Origin: Peribacillus sp. ACCC06369
GTDB lineage: Bacteria > Bacillota > Bacilli > Bacillales > DSM-1321
Length of the DNA: 64,000 nt
Assembly: GCF_030348945.1 (NCBI RefSeq)
Contig: NZ_JAUCEN010000002.1
Coordinates: forward strand, 4,588,001 to 4,652,000
Direction of reading: 5' to 3'
A program made the position numbers and the translations under genes. Below, piece after piece: positions 50,463 to 59,600 of this stretch. Every line of letters begins with the position of its first letter. Positions within the stretch are counted from its first letter, which is position 1. The notes under the pieces were generated by a model. That model was not told the DNA's origin. It saw nothing but the letters and a program-made list of their open reading frames with translations, and did no database searches.

Positions 50463-50921
50463 TTATAGCTTTAACCCAGACCTGCTTTTGAAACGCCGGA
50501 GCAAGATATTACTTTCAACTCGGGAAATGCCTTCTATCCCATATAATTCGTTATTAATGAATGACTCTAATGAAGGAAAGTCTTCAACTAAAACGTGCAT
50601 ATGTAATGTGCTGGGACCTGTCATTTGGTAACAGCTTGCAACACTTGGGTTCTTAGCCAACTTTTCTGCTACTTTCACTAAGTATGCAGGTTCACAATAC
50701 ACTTCAAAAAAAGCTGATACCTTTTGGCCAACAGCTTCAGAGTTGATAACAACACTGAATTTTTCAATTACGCCTTTTTCTACTAGCTGCTGAACACGGT
50801 CACGGACAACATTTCGTGATATGTTTAATTCCTTACCCATATCCGCATAATACGTTCGGCTATTTATCGTTAATATCTCTAATATTTTTTTATCTATATC
50901 GGTAATCTTCATCTGTTTCAC
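50463..50921 (-). CDS. Lrp/AsnC family transcriptional regulator
   Basis: A protein of about 150 residues. An N-terminal winged HTH (DKKILEILTINSRTYYADMG, KELNISRNVVRDRVQQLVEK) is followed by a C-terminal RAM ligand-binding domain (VAEKLAKNPSVASCYQMTGP, STLHMHVLVEDFPSLESFIN). The start may be GTG 50921 or ATG 50912. It lies about 1 kb from brnQ and is oriented away from it. An amino-acid-responsive role is likely, but the target is not shown. Confidence 0.9.
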   Translation of the reverse strand: MKQMKITDIDKKILEILTINSRTYYADMGKELNISRNVVRDRVQQLVEKGVIEKFSVVINSEAVGQKVSAFFEVYCEPAYLVKVAEKLAKNPSVASCYQMTGPSTLHMHVLVEDFPSLESFINNELYGIEGISRVESNILLRRFKSRSGLKL

Positions 50922-51301
50922 AACCTACATCGTTATCAGGATTCTTTTCTAAAATCGTCGTATACTGTAACTTAAAAAAATTGAAAAGAATCTAACTTTC
51001 ACTAGGCCTTAATCTAATAAGAGACTTTCTAACATGGACTGTAAACCAACACAATACTTCAGGTTGGCTTTATCCACTTTTAAAAGAAAAAAAATAACGT
51101 AGTTCAAAAGTTCAGATGAGCATCACAAGAATTTCCAAAAAGTCGGATCTTTGGAAGGATGTTTGGCCTACATAAGTTAAGTATAGCATGAAATATTTAA
51201 AGTTTTCATTGAAAACTGTTACGAACCATTTGCCGGTGTGGCTAAGTACAATATTAAAAAAAGCCTGCCTTCACGCCTACAGTTAGCTCAACAAGATGAA
51301 T
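50922..51301. other. Gap without a recognised gene
   Basis: A+T-rich, several short frames without ribosome sites; no strong hairpins found. Confidence 0.4.
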
Positions 51302-51532
51302 TCATTCATCGCTTTCCCTGTTTCTTTTTCCTTCCATATGTATGAGTACCGCAAGAACAATAAATGCAATCAATACAATGGTAGATAACCAAAATAAGTC
51401 CATATCCGAGAAATACTCAACAATGTTCAATATGGAAAGGCCGAATAAGCAAACCATTAGTAAAACATCTTTTTTGCCTTGTTTCCTTTTTTCAAAAAAC
51501 ACTCCCAACATTTTTTCAAAAAATACTCCCAT
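51302..51532 (-). CDS. Small membrane protein with duplicated N-terminus
   Basis: A 76-residue protein. The first 16 residues hold a tandem duplication (MGVFFEK / MLGVFFEKRK), also visible as a repeat of about 24 bp in the DNA. Two helices follow (LLMVCLFGLSILNIVEYF, WLSTIVLIAFIVLAVLIHM), then a charged tail. ATG 51532 has AAGGAG at a good distance; the duplicated unit carries a second GGGAG-ATG-like site. No family recognised. Confidence 0.6.
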   Translation of the reverse strand: MGVFFEKMLGVFFEKRKQGKKDVLLMVCLFGLSILNIVEYFSDMDLFWLSTIVLIAFIVLAVLIHMEGKRNRESDE

Positions 51533-51836
51533 TATAAAACACTCCTTAATTTTTCCTCGTAACATCATCGTTTCCTTTGACAATGTTCTTACTACACGCA
51601 CCTGCCCCTGCCTCTATGAACAATACGGATAAAAACAATGAGCCAAGAATTTCATTTCTCCTTTGAATTTTATCAAAATGAATTTTATTAATGGTATGAG
51701 TTACCTTTAGATGTTCAAAATAAGACAAGGGCGGATCACTGATCATCCAAAGTAATTAATAAAAAAACAAAAATATATTGAAATATCAATTTAATTTAGT
51801 TATAATACGATACGTTCTTAATATTAGTTTGTATAT

Positions 51837-51870
51837 AATTTTTAGAAAATTTAATAATTTTCTAAAATAG
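51837..51870 (+). promoter_or_regulatory. CodY boxes upstream of brnQ
   Basis: AATTTTTAGAAAATT (51837-51851) differs at one position from the CodY consensus AATTTTCWGAAAATT, and AATTTTCTAAAATAG (51856-51870) is a weaker second site. They overlap a TATAAT -10 (51834-51839), so CodY bound under amino-acid/GTP sufficiency should repress brnQ. Confidence 0.75.
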
Positions 51871-51901
51871 TAAATTCTGGTTTATTCGTGGAGGGTTTAT
51901 T

Positions 51902-53242
51902 TTGTCTAACAAGGTACCATTTTCATTTATAGTAGTGATTGGGTTAATGTTATTTGCCTTATTCTTTGGGGCAGGGAATTTAATTTTCCCGCCAATGCTT
52001 GGTCAATCTGCAGGAACGAACATCTGGTCAGCTAATGCAGGGTTTTTAGTCACAGGTGTAGGATTACCGTTACTTGGTGTACTGGCACTCGGTTTTTCGG
52101 GAAAAGATGATTTACAATCATTAGCAAGCCGCGTCCATCCCGTGTTTGGAATTGTATTCACAACCGTTCTTTATTTAGCGATTGGTCCATTATTCGCAAT
52201 GCCTAGAACCGGAAACGTTTCTTTTGAAATCGGTGTAAAACCTTTTTTGCCTGAAGACTCAGGGCCACTGCCTTTACTTATTTTCACCATCATCTTTTTT
52301 ACGATTTCGTGCCTTCTTTCGCTCAATCCTGCGAAAATTGTCGAAATTGTGGGGAAAATATTAACGCCCATCAAGTTGACATTCATTGGAATCCTGGTGG
52401 TAGTCGCTTTTGTTAATCCAATTGGAGATTTTCAAGCACCTGCCGAACACTATATGGTTCAACCATTTTTCAATGGGTTTAGAGAAGGGTATTTAACCAT
52501 GGATACTCTTGCATCTTTTGTTTTTGGCATCATCATCATTAATGCCATTAAAGAAAAAGGTGCTAAAACAAAAAAAGAAATAATAATCGTTTGCGGAAAA
52601 GCGACTGCAATTGCTGCCGTTATCCTTGCCACCATTTATACAGCTCTCTCTTACATGGGTGCTTCAAGTGTTGAGGAACTTGGACGTTTGGATAATGGAG
52701 GCATTATCTTAGCGAAAGTCTCGGATTACTACTTCGGTGCATATGGCGGGCTTTTATTGGGATTAATGATCACAGTAGCTTGTATAACGACGAGCGTAGG
52801 GCTAATTACATCTTGCTCGACTTACTTCCATAAACTATTTCAAAACCTGCCTTACAAAACAATTGCAATAAGTTTATCCATATTCAGTGCAATCATAGCC
52901 AATATTGGATTAACCCAGTTAATTGCCATTTCTGTACCGGTAATGACAGCCATTTATCCATTAGCCATTGTTTTGATTTTCTTAACTTTCCTTCATTCTT
53001 TATTTAAAGGAAGACCTGAAGTTTATCAAGGCAGCTTATTTTTAACATTCATCGTCAGTTTAATGGATGGATTAAATGGAGCGGGTATACACATTTCATT
53101 CATCAATGATTTCTTCACTGCAATCCTTCCTATGTATGAGACAGGACTAGGATGGATCATTCCAGCCATTGTTGGAGGATTCATTGGGTATGCCAGCAGC
53201 GTCTTACGGTCGAAATTCGGTCATAATCATCAAATAGATTAA
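51902..53242 (+). CDS. brnQ: Branched-chain amino acid transport system carrier BrnQ
   Basis: A 446-residue LIVCS-family permease with 12 helices that imports leucine, isoleucine and valine with a cation. The N-terminus (LMLFALFFGAGNLIFPPMLG) and VHPVFGIVFTTVLYLAIGPL, FAMPRTGNVSFEIG are hallmarks. It starts with TTG; GTGGAGGG lies about 8 nt upstream. The preceding CodY boxes give a clear regulatory link. Length normal. Confidence 0.95.
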   Translation: MSNKVPFSFIVVIGLMLFALFFGAGNLIFPPMLGQSAGTNIWSANAGFLVTGVGLPLLGVLALGFSGKDDLQSLASRVHPVFGIVFTTVLYLAIGPLFAMPRTGNVSFEIGVKPFLPEDSGPLPLLIFTIIFFTISCLLSLNPAKIVEIVGKILTPIKLTFIGILVVVAFVNPIGDFQAPAEHYMVQPFFNGFREGYLTMDTLASFVFGIIIINAIKEKGAKTKKEIIIVCGKATAIAAVILATIYTALSYMGASSVEELGRLDNGGIILAKVSDYYFGAYGGLLLGLMITVACITTSVGLITSCSTYFHKLFQNLPYKTIAISLSIFSAIIANIGLTQLIAISVPVMTAIYPLAIVLIFLTFLHSLFKGRPEVYQGSLFLTFIVSLMDGLNGAGIHISFINDFFTAILPMYETGLGWIIPAIVGGFIGYASSVLRSKFGHNHQID

Positions 53243-53451
53243 ATGGTATAAAATCGGTTCAGGAATATTTCCTGGACTTTTTTTATTTTCATTTAGGACG
53301 AATTATTTTCTGTAGATCGAATTATCTCTGTGTAGGTCGAATTATTTTCACTGCAGGTTTATTTACGTTGTGATATTAACCAATATACCATAAACTGTAA
53401 TATATTATGGGTAATCCCCCAAATTTACCTAAGCTGCCTGTCTCCCAACGA

Positions 53452-53478
53452 GAAAAAAGCTGCCAAAAAGGCAACTCC
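53452..53478 (-). terminator. Intrinsic terminator of the DinB gene, repeat-like
   Basis: On the minus strand AGTTGCC and GGCAGCT pair, followed by TTTTTTC. The surrounding bases (CTGCCTGTCTCCC, GGCTAAGCTAG) look like a decayed GTTAG repeat. Confidence 0.65.
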
Positions 53479-53534
53479 GGCTAAGCTAGATAGCAGCGAT
53501 ATAAAATCCCAATCCCATTTCTTTTCACTTCTTA

Positions 53535-54062
53535 TTATTCATTCCGTAATTTCTTCAGCAATTGGAAAATCTGCCCCCTATGATGCGATTCATGTTCAAT
53601 CAAATGGTAAACGACCCACTCAGGCGTGACATCATATTGTTCAAGCACCCTCGGTTTACGCCAATCCGTTAGGTCCATTGAACGAAAGTTTGCAAGGAAT
53701 ACTTCACGTACCTTATTGAGGCGGTAGAAATGTTCTTCTAATGTTTGTCCTTCAATGTGGGTAAGGGAGCCATCTTCCGCACGGCATCCTAATGGAAACA
53801 AAGCGCGTATTTCCGTATCCCATTCCGTAACAAGTACCTCCTCGTATAACCAATCCGCCTCGACCAATGCTATGTGATATAACATCGAGCCAATCGTTTG
53901 CCTTTCATCCATTTTCGAATCGAGTATATTTTGGCTGATTCCAGTTAATTCCCTTATAAGCGTACGGCGAACATCTTCTAAACACCATAGCCACCGCCCA
54001 ATTTCTTCTTCATATTCCGGTAATGCAGATACCAGTAATGCTCTTCTCTCCAACAAGATCAT
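53535..54062 (-). CDS. DinB family protein
   Basis: A 175-residue four-helix-bundle protein of the DinB/YfiT superfamily. The putative metal-binding histidines are in GSMLYHIALVEADW and VYHLIEHESHHRGQI. Members include thiol-dependent transferases and uncharacterised DNA-damage-induced proteins; the role here is unknown. AGGAGG directly precedes ATG 54062; TTG codons 6 and 9 nt farther are better spaced starts. Confidence 0.85.
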   Translation of the reverse strand: MILLERRALLVSALPEYEEEIGRWLWCLEDVRRTLIRELTGISQNILDSKMDERQTIGSMLYHIALVEADWLYEEVLVTEWDTEIRALFPLGCRAEDGSLTHIEGQTLEEHFYRLNKVREVFLANFRSMDLTDWRKPRVLEQYDVTPEWVVYHLIEHESHHRGQIFQLLKKLRNE

Positions 54063-54186
54063 CCTCCTCTTATTGAACGTACATTCTATTTAAATTGTTC
54101 GTTTCCTTCTTTTACATGAAAAATCGCCTGTTAATTAATGGCCTGCTTTATGGGAAGTTTAGTTTTATTGACGGTATAGGCAGGAC

Positions 54187-54216
54187 AAAAAGGGCAATCC
54201 TCAGATTGCCCTTTCG
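54187..54216. terminator. Intrinsic terminator
   Basis: AAAGGGCAATC and GATTGCCCTTT form a perfect stem with a CTCA loop. Confidence 0.75.
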
Positions 54217-54265
54217 ATTGTGTATGATTTTTTTGTTTTATTTTAACTGATATCGTAAACCGATA

Positions 54266-54424
54266 TTAACTCCCCATAAAAAGATTGGCCCTCATCTCAT
54301 CTGTTATACGCCTGCTTTGTAAATGATCCTGTTCCCGTTCTTGTTCAACCATTATACGTTGCTCCAGTTTTTGAGCATATTGTGCATAGCCGATTCCATG
54401 AGCCTGAAACATTGCCTTTTCCAT
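54266..54424 (-). CDS. Possible small helical protein (52 aa)
   Basis: A reverse frame encodes MEKAMFQAHGIGYAQYAQKL, EQRIMVEQEREQDHLQSRRI, TDEMRANLFMGS, an amphipathic, charged helix-like sequence. The ribosome site is poor and no family is recognised; the frame is closed upstream by TGA. Listed with low confidence because the composition looks coding. Confidence 0.35.
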   Translation of the reverse strand: MEKAMFQAHGIGYAQYAQKLEQRIMVEQEREQDHLQSRRITDEMRANLFMGS

Positions 54425-54710
54425 TGCCGACGTGTACGTTAATTCGAGAAAATTAATGAAGAATCAATCCTTTCCATAGTGAATTTCGTACTCATCTTAT
54501 CATTGAAAATGCTAACTGACAAAGTTGCTACGGCTTCATATTCACTGATAATTCAGAATTCTATGCAGCTGTTCCTATCTCCATGTACGTAAACGCCATA
54601 TCCCTCCCTCTTCCTCCATTTTCCATTTTTAACCGTAAAGATAAATTTTTAATTTGTTCAAAGCTATGAGCAAGTAGATAGGAATGAAGTCATTTTTTTA
54701 AACAAATTAA

Positions 54711-54745
54711 AAATCCCATTAACAAACTTGTTGTCAATGGGATGA
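54711..54745 (-). terminator. Intrinsic terminator of sdaAA
   Basis: On the minus strand ATCCCATT and AATGGGAT pair, followed by TTTTAATTTG. Confidence 0.75.
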
Positions 54746-54749
54746 ATGT

Positions 54750-55625
54750 TTATTTATAAGAACCGAATATTTCTTTTGCCAATTTACGCCCAGTCGGAGT
54801 GGCAGCAAGGCCGCCCTCTGCCGTTTCACGAAGTGCGACTGGCATGGTCAATCCAATTTTATACATGGCATCGATGACTTCATCACATGGAATGCGGCTC
54901 GTAATGCCTGCAAGTGCCATATCAGCTGCAGTTATCGCGTTAGATGCCCCCATTGCATTACGTTTCACACAAGGAACTTCAACCAAACCTGCCACTGGAT
55001 CACAAACCAATCCAAGCATATTTTTCAGTGTGATTGCCATCGCTTCTGCGGCTTGACTTGGTGTACCGCCGGCCAGTTCTACAATTGCAGCTGCCGCCAT
55101 TCCACTTGCTGAGCCCACTTCTGCTTGGCAGCCACCAGCTGCTCCAGAAATGGAAGCGTTGTTTGCAACTACGAATCCGAAGGCAGCGGAAGTGAAAAGA
55201 AAATCAATCATCTCTGCTCGGGTCGGGTTAAGTCTTTCTTTCACAGCAAATAACGTACCGGGAACCACGCCCGCAGAACCGGCTGTAGGAGTGGCACAAA
55301 TCATTCCCATTGCTGCATTCACTTCGTTAGTCGCAACAGCTTTACTTACGGCATCCAATAATAAATTGCCTCCGAGTGCCTTGCCCGTCTTGATATAATT
55401 TTGCAAAAGAACGGCATCTCCGCCCGTTAGGCCTGTAACGGATTGCACGCCTTTCAGACCTCTTTCCACCGCCTGTTCCATCACTGTCAGATTCCTGTCC
55501 ATCTTTTCAATGATCTGTTCTCTCGACAAGCCTGAGAACTCCATTTCTTGTAAAATCATGATTTCCGCGATTTTTACATTTTTACTTTCAGCAAGTTCAA
55601 CCAACTCTGCTACATTTCGGAACAT
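54750..55625 (-). CDS. sdaAA: L-serine ammonia-lyase, iron-sulfur-dependent, alpha subunit
   Basis: A 291-residue catalytic subunit that deaminates L-serine to pyruvate and ammonia with a [4Fe-4S] cluster. Cluster cysteines are in MGMICATPTAGSAGVVPGTL, AAGGCQAEVGSASGMAAAAI and LGLVCDPVAGLVEVPCVKRN. VTGLTGGDA near the N-terminus is conserved. Length matches Bacillus SdaAA. It is the second gene of the operon, 40 bp after sdaAB. Confidence 0.96.
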   Translation of the reverse strand: MFRNVAELVELAESKNVKIAEIMILQEMEFSGLSREQIIEKMDRNLTVMEQAVERGLKGVQSVTGLTGGDAVLLQNYIKTGKALGGNLLLDAVSKAVATNEVNAAMGMICATPTAGSAGVVPGTLFAVKERLNPTRAEMIDFLFTSAAFGFVVANNASISGAAGGCQAEVGSASGMAAAAIVELAGGTPSQAAEAMAITLKNMLGLVCDPVAGLVEVPCVKRNAMGASNAITAADMALAGITSRIPCDEVIDAMYKIGLTMPVALRETAEGGLAATPTGRKLAKEIFGSYK

Positions 55626-55665
55626 GTTTTTACCTCCATATCTATACCAACACTTTTAATGATTC

Positions 55666-56328
55666 TCATTCAACCATCCTTATGACTTGCGACACGTTTT
55701 CCAGTCCCTCAATTTCCTTCATGACTTCAACCTTGATTTTCTGATCGACTTCAATCACCATGAGGGCCATTTGACCTTTTTCTTTTCGTGAAACTTCCAT
55801 ATGTCCAATGTTAATTTCATGATTGGCCAATACTGTTGAAACGGAAGATATTATTCCAAACACATCGTTGTGCACAACCAAAATGGCTGGGTTTTCACCC
55901 GACAATTTAAGCTTGAACGTATTCAACTCCGTTATTTCTATCGTTCCTCCGCCAATGGAGATTCCAACAAGCTCTAATTCTTTATCTTCGTCAAACAGTC
56001 TGATTTTGACTGTATTAGGGTGATCCATCACAGTATCCTCGATTGTAAAGGAAACTTCCATACCCACTTCTTCCGCTATCGTCAAAGAAGTAGGGATTCG
56101 TTCATCATCCGTATCGAAATCCAATATCCCGCCTACGACAGCAACATCCGTACCGTGTCCCCGGTAGGTTTTTGCAAAAGAACCATATAAAGAAATAATG
56201 GCTTTCTTCGGTTGCTTTCCGAATAACGTCCTTGCTACTCTGCCAATTCTGGCAGCTCCTGCTGTATGTGAGCTTGAAGGTCCAATCATAACGGGACCGA
56301 TTATATCGAATGCAGATCTGTATTTCAT
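55666..56328 (-). CDS. sdaAB: L-serine ammonia-lyase, iron-sulfur-dependent, beta subunit
   Basis: A 220-residue subunit with the conserved start YRSAFDIIGPVMIGPSSSHT (serine-binding GPSSSHTAG) and a C-terminal ACT domain (AILVVHNDVFGIISSVSTVL, HMEVSRKEKGQMALMVIEVD). ATG 56328, with AAGGGG about 9 nt upstream, gives the usual length; the frame to 56352 lacks a site. A 24-bp perfect dyad lies about 115 bp upstream. Confidence 0.96.
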   Translation of the reverse strand: MKYRSAFDIIGPVMIGPSSSHTAGAARIGRVARTLFGKQPKKAIISLYGSFAKTYRGHGTDVAVVGGILDFDTDDERIPTSLTIAEEVGMEVSFTIEDTVMDHPNTVKIRLFDEDKELELVGISIGGGTIEITELNTFKLKLSGENPAILVVHNDVFGIISSVSTVLANHEINIGHMEVSRKEKGQMALMVIEVDQKIKVEVMKEIEGLENVSQVIRMVE

Positions 56329-56442
56329 TTTGTAATGCCCCTTTTCTGGCAATATATTTTTTAACCGTCTTTCATCTCAAATAAGGGTGAATGAAGATCA
56401 AAAAGCGGCATAATTACTATATTAAGATATTTTTATCATTCC

Positions 56443-56466
56443 TGCAATGAAAACCCTTTCATTGCA
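56443..56466. promoter_or_regulatory. Perfect 24-bp dyad upstream of sdaAB
   Basis: TGCAATGAAA and TTTCATTGCA are separated by ACCC. The position, 115-138 bp before the sdaAB start, suits an operator, though a hairpin in the leader is also possible. Confidence 0.55.
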
Positions 56467-56591
56467 TATCCCATATTAACATATATTACATAACATACCT
56501 ACCAAAAACTTTTATTATTTATCGTAGAGATAGTATTTGATTTTTCAGTATTTTAAGATAATTAATAAAATCACTTACAACAATTAACATG

Positions 56592-56618
56592 TAAAAAAGC
56601 AGCCATCAGGCTGCTTTC
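56592..56618 (-). terminator. Intrinsic terminator of the nuclease gene
   Basis: On the minus strand AAAGCAGCC and GGCTGCTTT pair, followed by more T. Confidence 0.8.
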
Positions 56619-56635
56619 CCTTCTATCTCTCCGCT

Positions 56636-59600
56636 CTAACTCGCTTTTTTCTCATCCATGGATTTAGCGGCTCCCCAAATTTCGGAGACCCACTCAGGAT
56701 GATCGATAAACGGATTGCGGTTATTCTGCCAGTCATAAATGACCTCATTACGGTGGCTCTCGAAATCATCGACTGGATCGAGAGCATTCCATTTCAAAAG
56801 TGTCGATAGCTTTCCATGAAGCGGCTTCGGATACGTATTGACTGTATCGGATAGTTCCAGATCCAATTCACCATTTCCTTCATAGCGGACGGCCATGTAA
56901 AAGAGCATCCGGGCTATATCACCTTTAACATGATTCGGCGGTTCCCATGAATCTGAATCAAACTTACATTCACATCCGCTATATGTTTGACCGCCATCGT
57001 CGAAATCAAGATGGCCCCGTTTACCATTGACTGTAACATCAGCCGGACGGAGGTGATGAAGGTCGGTCCCGGGACCTATGCTTGTTCCAAAATCACCGTG
57101 GGACTTGGCCCAAACATGCTCACGGTTCCATTGTCCGGCATTGCCTCCATTAGCGCTCTTCGAAATCGATTTTCCAGAGTAAAGCAAGATGACATTCTGG
57201 TTGTTTGCCGGATCTTCATCCGTTTCTTTAAGGGCATTCCACACTTGATCATAAGATAACTTCGTATGACCCTTAATAATCGAGTGCAGAACCGATTTCA
57301 ATTCCGGGCCTGTTTTTCCTGTCGCCGTTTCATAATAAGCTTCAAGCGGCTTATCATTCGTTATGGTCAACGTGAAGCGGGCAACCACTTCCGATAGTTG
57401 GTCCACAGCCTTGACTGCAACAAGGTATGTTCCAACTTCATTTGCAGGAAGGGTTAATATTGGGCCAGCAACAGTACCGATAGTGGATGAAAAGGTCAGA
57501 TTATCTTCATCCGGATCTGAGAAGTGCTCACTCAAATCGATAGTGACCTTAGAACCGGCTTTCACTTCAAGATTCTCCAGTTTTTTCTTTACAACAGGCG
57601 CTTGATTTTCTTTAGGGTCGAAAGGGGAAGCGATTGCTTCCCCTTTTGAATCGACAAATTTGATGTTAGACGCGTCGACACCTTCTGTTACAGTCCATTT
57701 CTGAACATTTTCAGCACCCCTGATTTCTTTTACATTGGCGTTATCAATGATGACTTCCTTCACCGCCATGCCTCCAAAATCAATGATTGCGCCTTCCTTA
57801 GCCGGTTTTATCGTCACAGTTGCATCCTTCAGCCCAAGGCCTTTGAGTACGGCATAGGAACCTTTTAACCAGATCCCTTCCTCGATGTTGGATGTTTCGT
57901 CAAGATCGATCAAAACACTAGGTGAAGCAATCGTAAGTCTTTTTGTTTTAACGTTTGTTAAATGATACGTTTTTTCTGGAGCAGCGGGTTCAACTCCCCC
58001 TGATTCAGATAAAGATGTTTGAATCAATACAGGGTCATGATCACTTGCCCTTCCATGAGCTTCCATGAAGGAAGAGTTAATATGGACAATATCGACTTTT
58101 GTTGCCGCCGCCATATTATTCGATACAAGGATATGGTCCAGTACTTGTGAATTGCCTTGATATGTGTAAGAATAACGTTTTTCGAAAGGAACTTTCTCGA
58201 TCATATTGGTTAAATCTTTACCCTTTAATGTTTTAAGCGGAGCCGAAAATTCAAAATCATTAAAGTCTCCAAGCAAGACGATATTCGCCTTGGCATCCTG
58301 TGACTTGATATCACTGACAAACCGATTGACGATGGAGGCAATTTGCAGCCTCTGCGTCTCACTTGAAAGGATAGGAGGTTGGTTCCTGCCGAATAATGGC
58401 TGGTCGCCGCCCTTGGAGTTAAAATGATTGGCCACCACCACTACACTTTCCCCTTTAAATTCGAATTGGGCGGCTAAAGGCTTCCTGCTTGAAGTAAAGG
58501 CGGAATCAGTAGGCTCTATTCGTCCAGGATTCAAGGTGAGTTTTCCATCTTTGAAGGCAACGGATTGCGTCGCCGTTCCTTTCGTCCCCTCAGTTAATTT
58601 GACACGGTCCACATTATATAAGAAGCCTACACGGATATTCCCGCCAGGTGCCCCGCCATCAAGTTTATCTTCTGGAGCGATATCGATGAATTGATATTGC
58701 GGTCCGCCCAACGCTTTTATCTTGTCGGTCAGCTTCTTGGCACTTTGAGCAGAATCCGTTGTCCCGCTATCTGTTGCCCCATCATTATCTTGCATTTCCG
58801 TTACGCCGATTATATCCGGCTGTTTAAGATTAGTAATGATGGATGTTGCGATCGTTTCAACTTTCGAGTCAGCGGTTTGTGTGGAGAAATTCTCGATATT
58901 ATAGGAAGCAATTGATAATTTATCGGAATCCTTCTCCAAGGATGTCACTTCCCGGGCCGTACCGCCATCCTTTAACGCCGGCAGCTGGTTTTTATCCGTC
59001 AATACCCTATAGTTGCTATATCCATAACTGATGACTCCCGTAACCGAGCTTTCAAAAGAATCACCCGTTTTCGCTACAAATGATTCATCATCCATATCAA
59101 GGGTTATTCTTTCAGGATTGAAATCCGTTTCCGTTATTTTGACACCTTTAACTGCAGTCGTCGTTTCCATATTCCCTGGAATCACGACCAATTCACCATA
59201 GTCTTGAGGAGCGACCACTTTCGGGTTATATACTTGCACGAGCATTCCTTCCAAACTCTCGTAAAAATCAATGCCGTCATCGTTCGGATTAAAATCTGTC
59301 AATCTATCATCATCGATGTTCTCAGACGGCGGAATGACATCTTTTCCAATGATGATCGGTTCTGGCATTGCTACAGTTCCAAGCTTTTCAATAGTCGTAT
59401 TCGTCAATTCGGTCGTTGGCAGATCCGTCGTTTTCATTTCAGCGTATCCTTCGATATACCACTCCACGACTTTACCAGCAACTTTGACATGATCTCCCGC
59501 TTTTAGACCATGCGCTTTGTTGTACACGAGTATTCCCTCTGAAGTCGTTAAGTCCTTATCCGGATTCAGATCTTGCATGTAAAAGTTATTCGCATCCTTT

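Noticed and set aside
51546..51746. 66-codon reverse frame upstream of the duplicated-N-terminus gene
   Set aside because: No ribosome site, it overlaps the better gene at 51302-51532, and the composition is not convincing.
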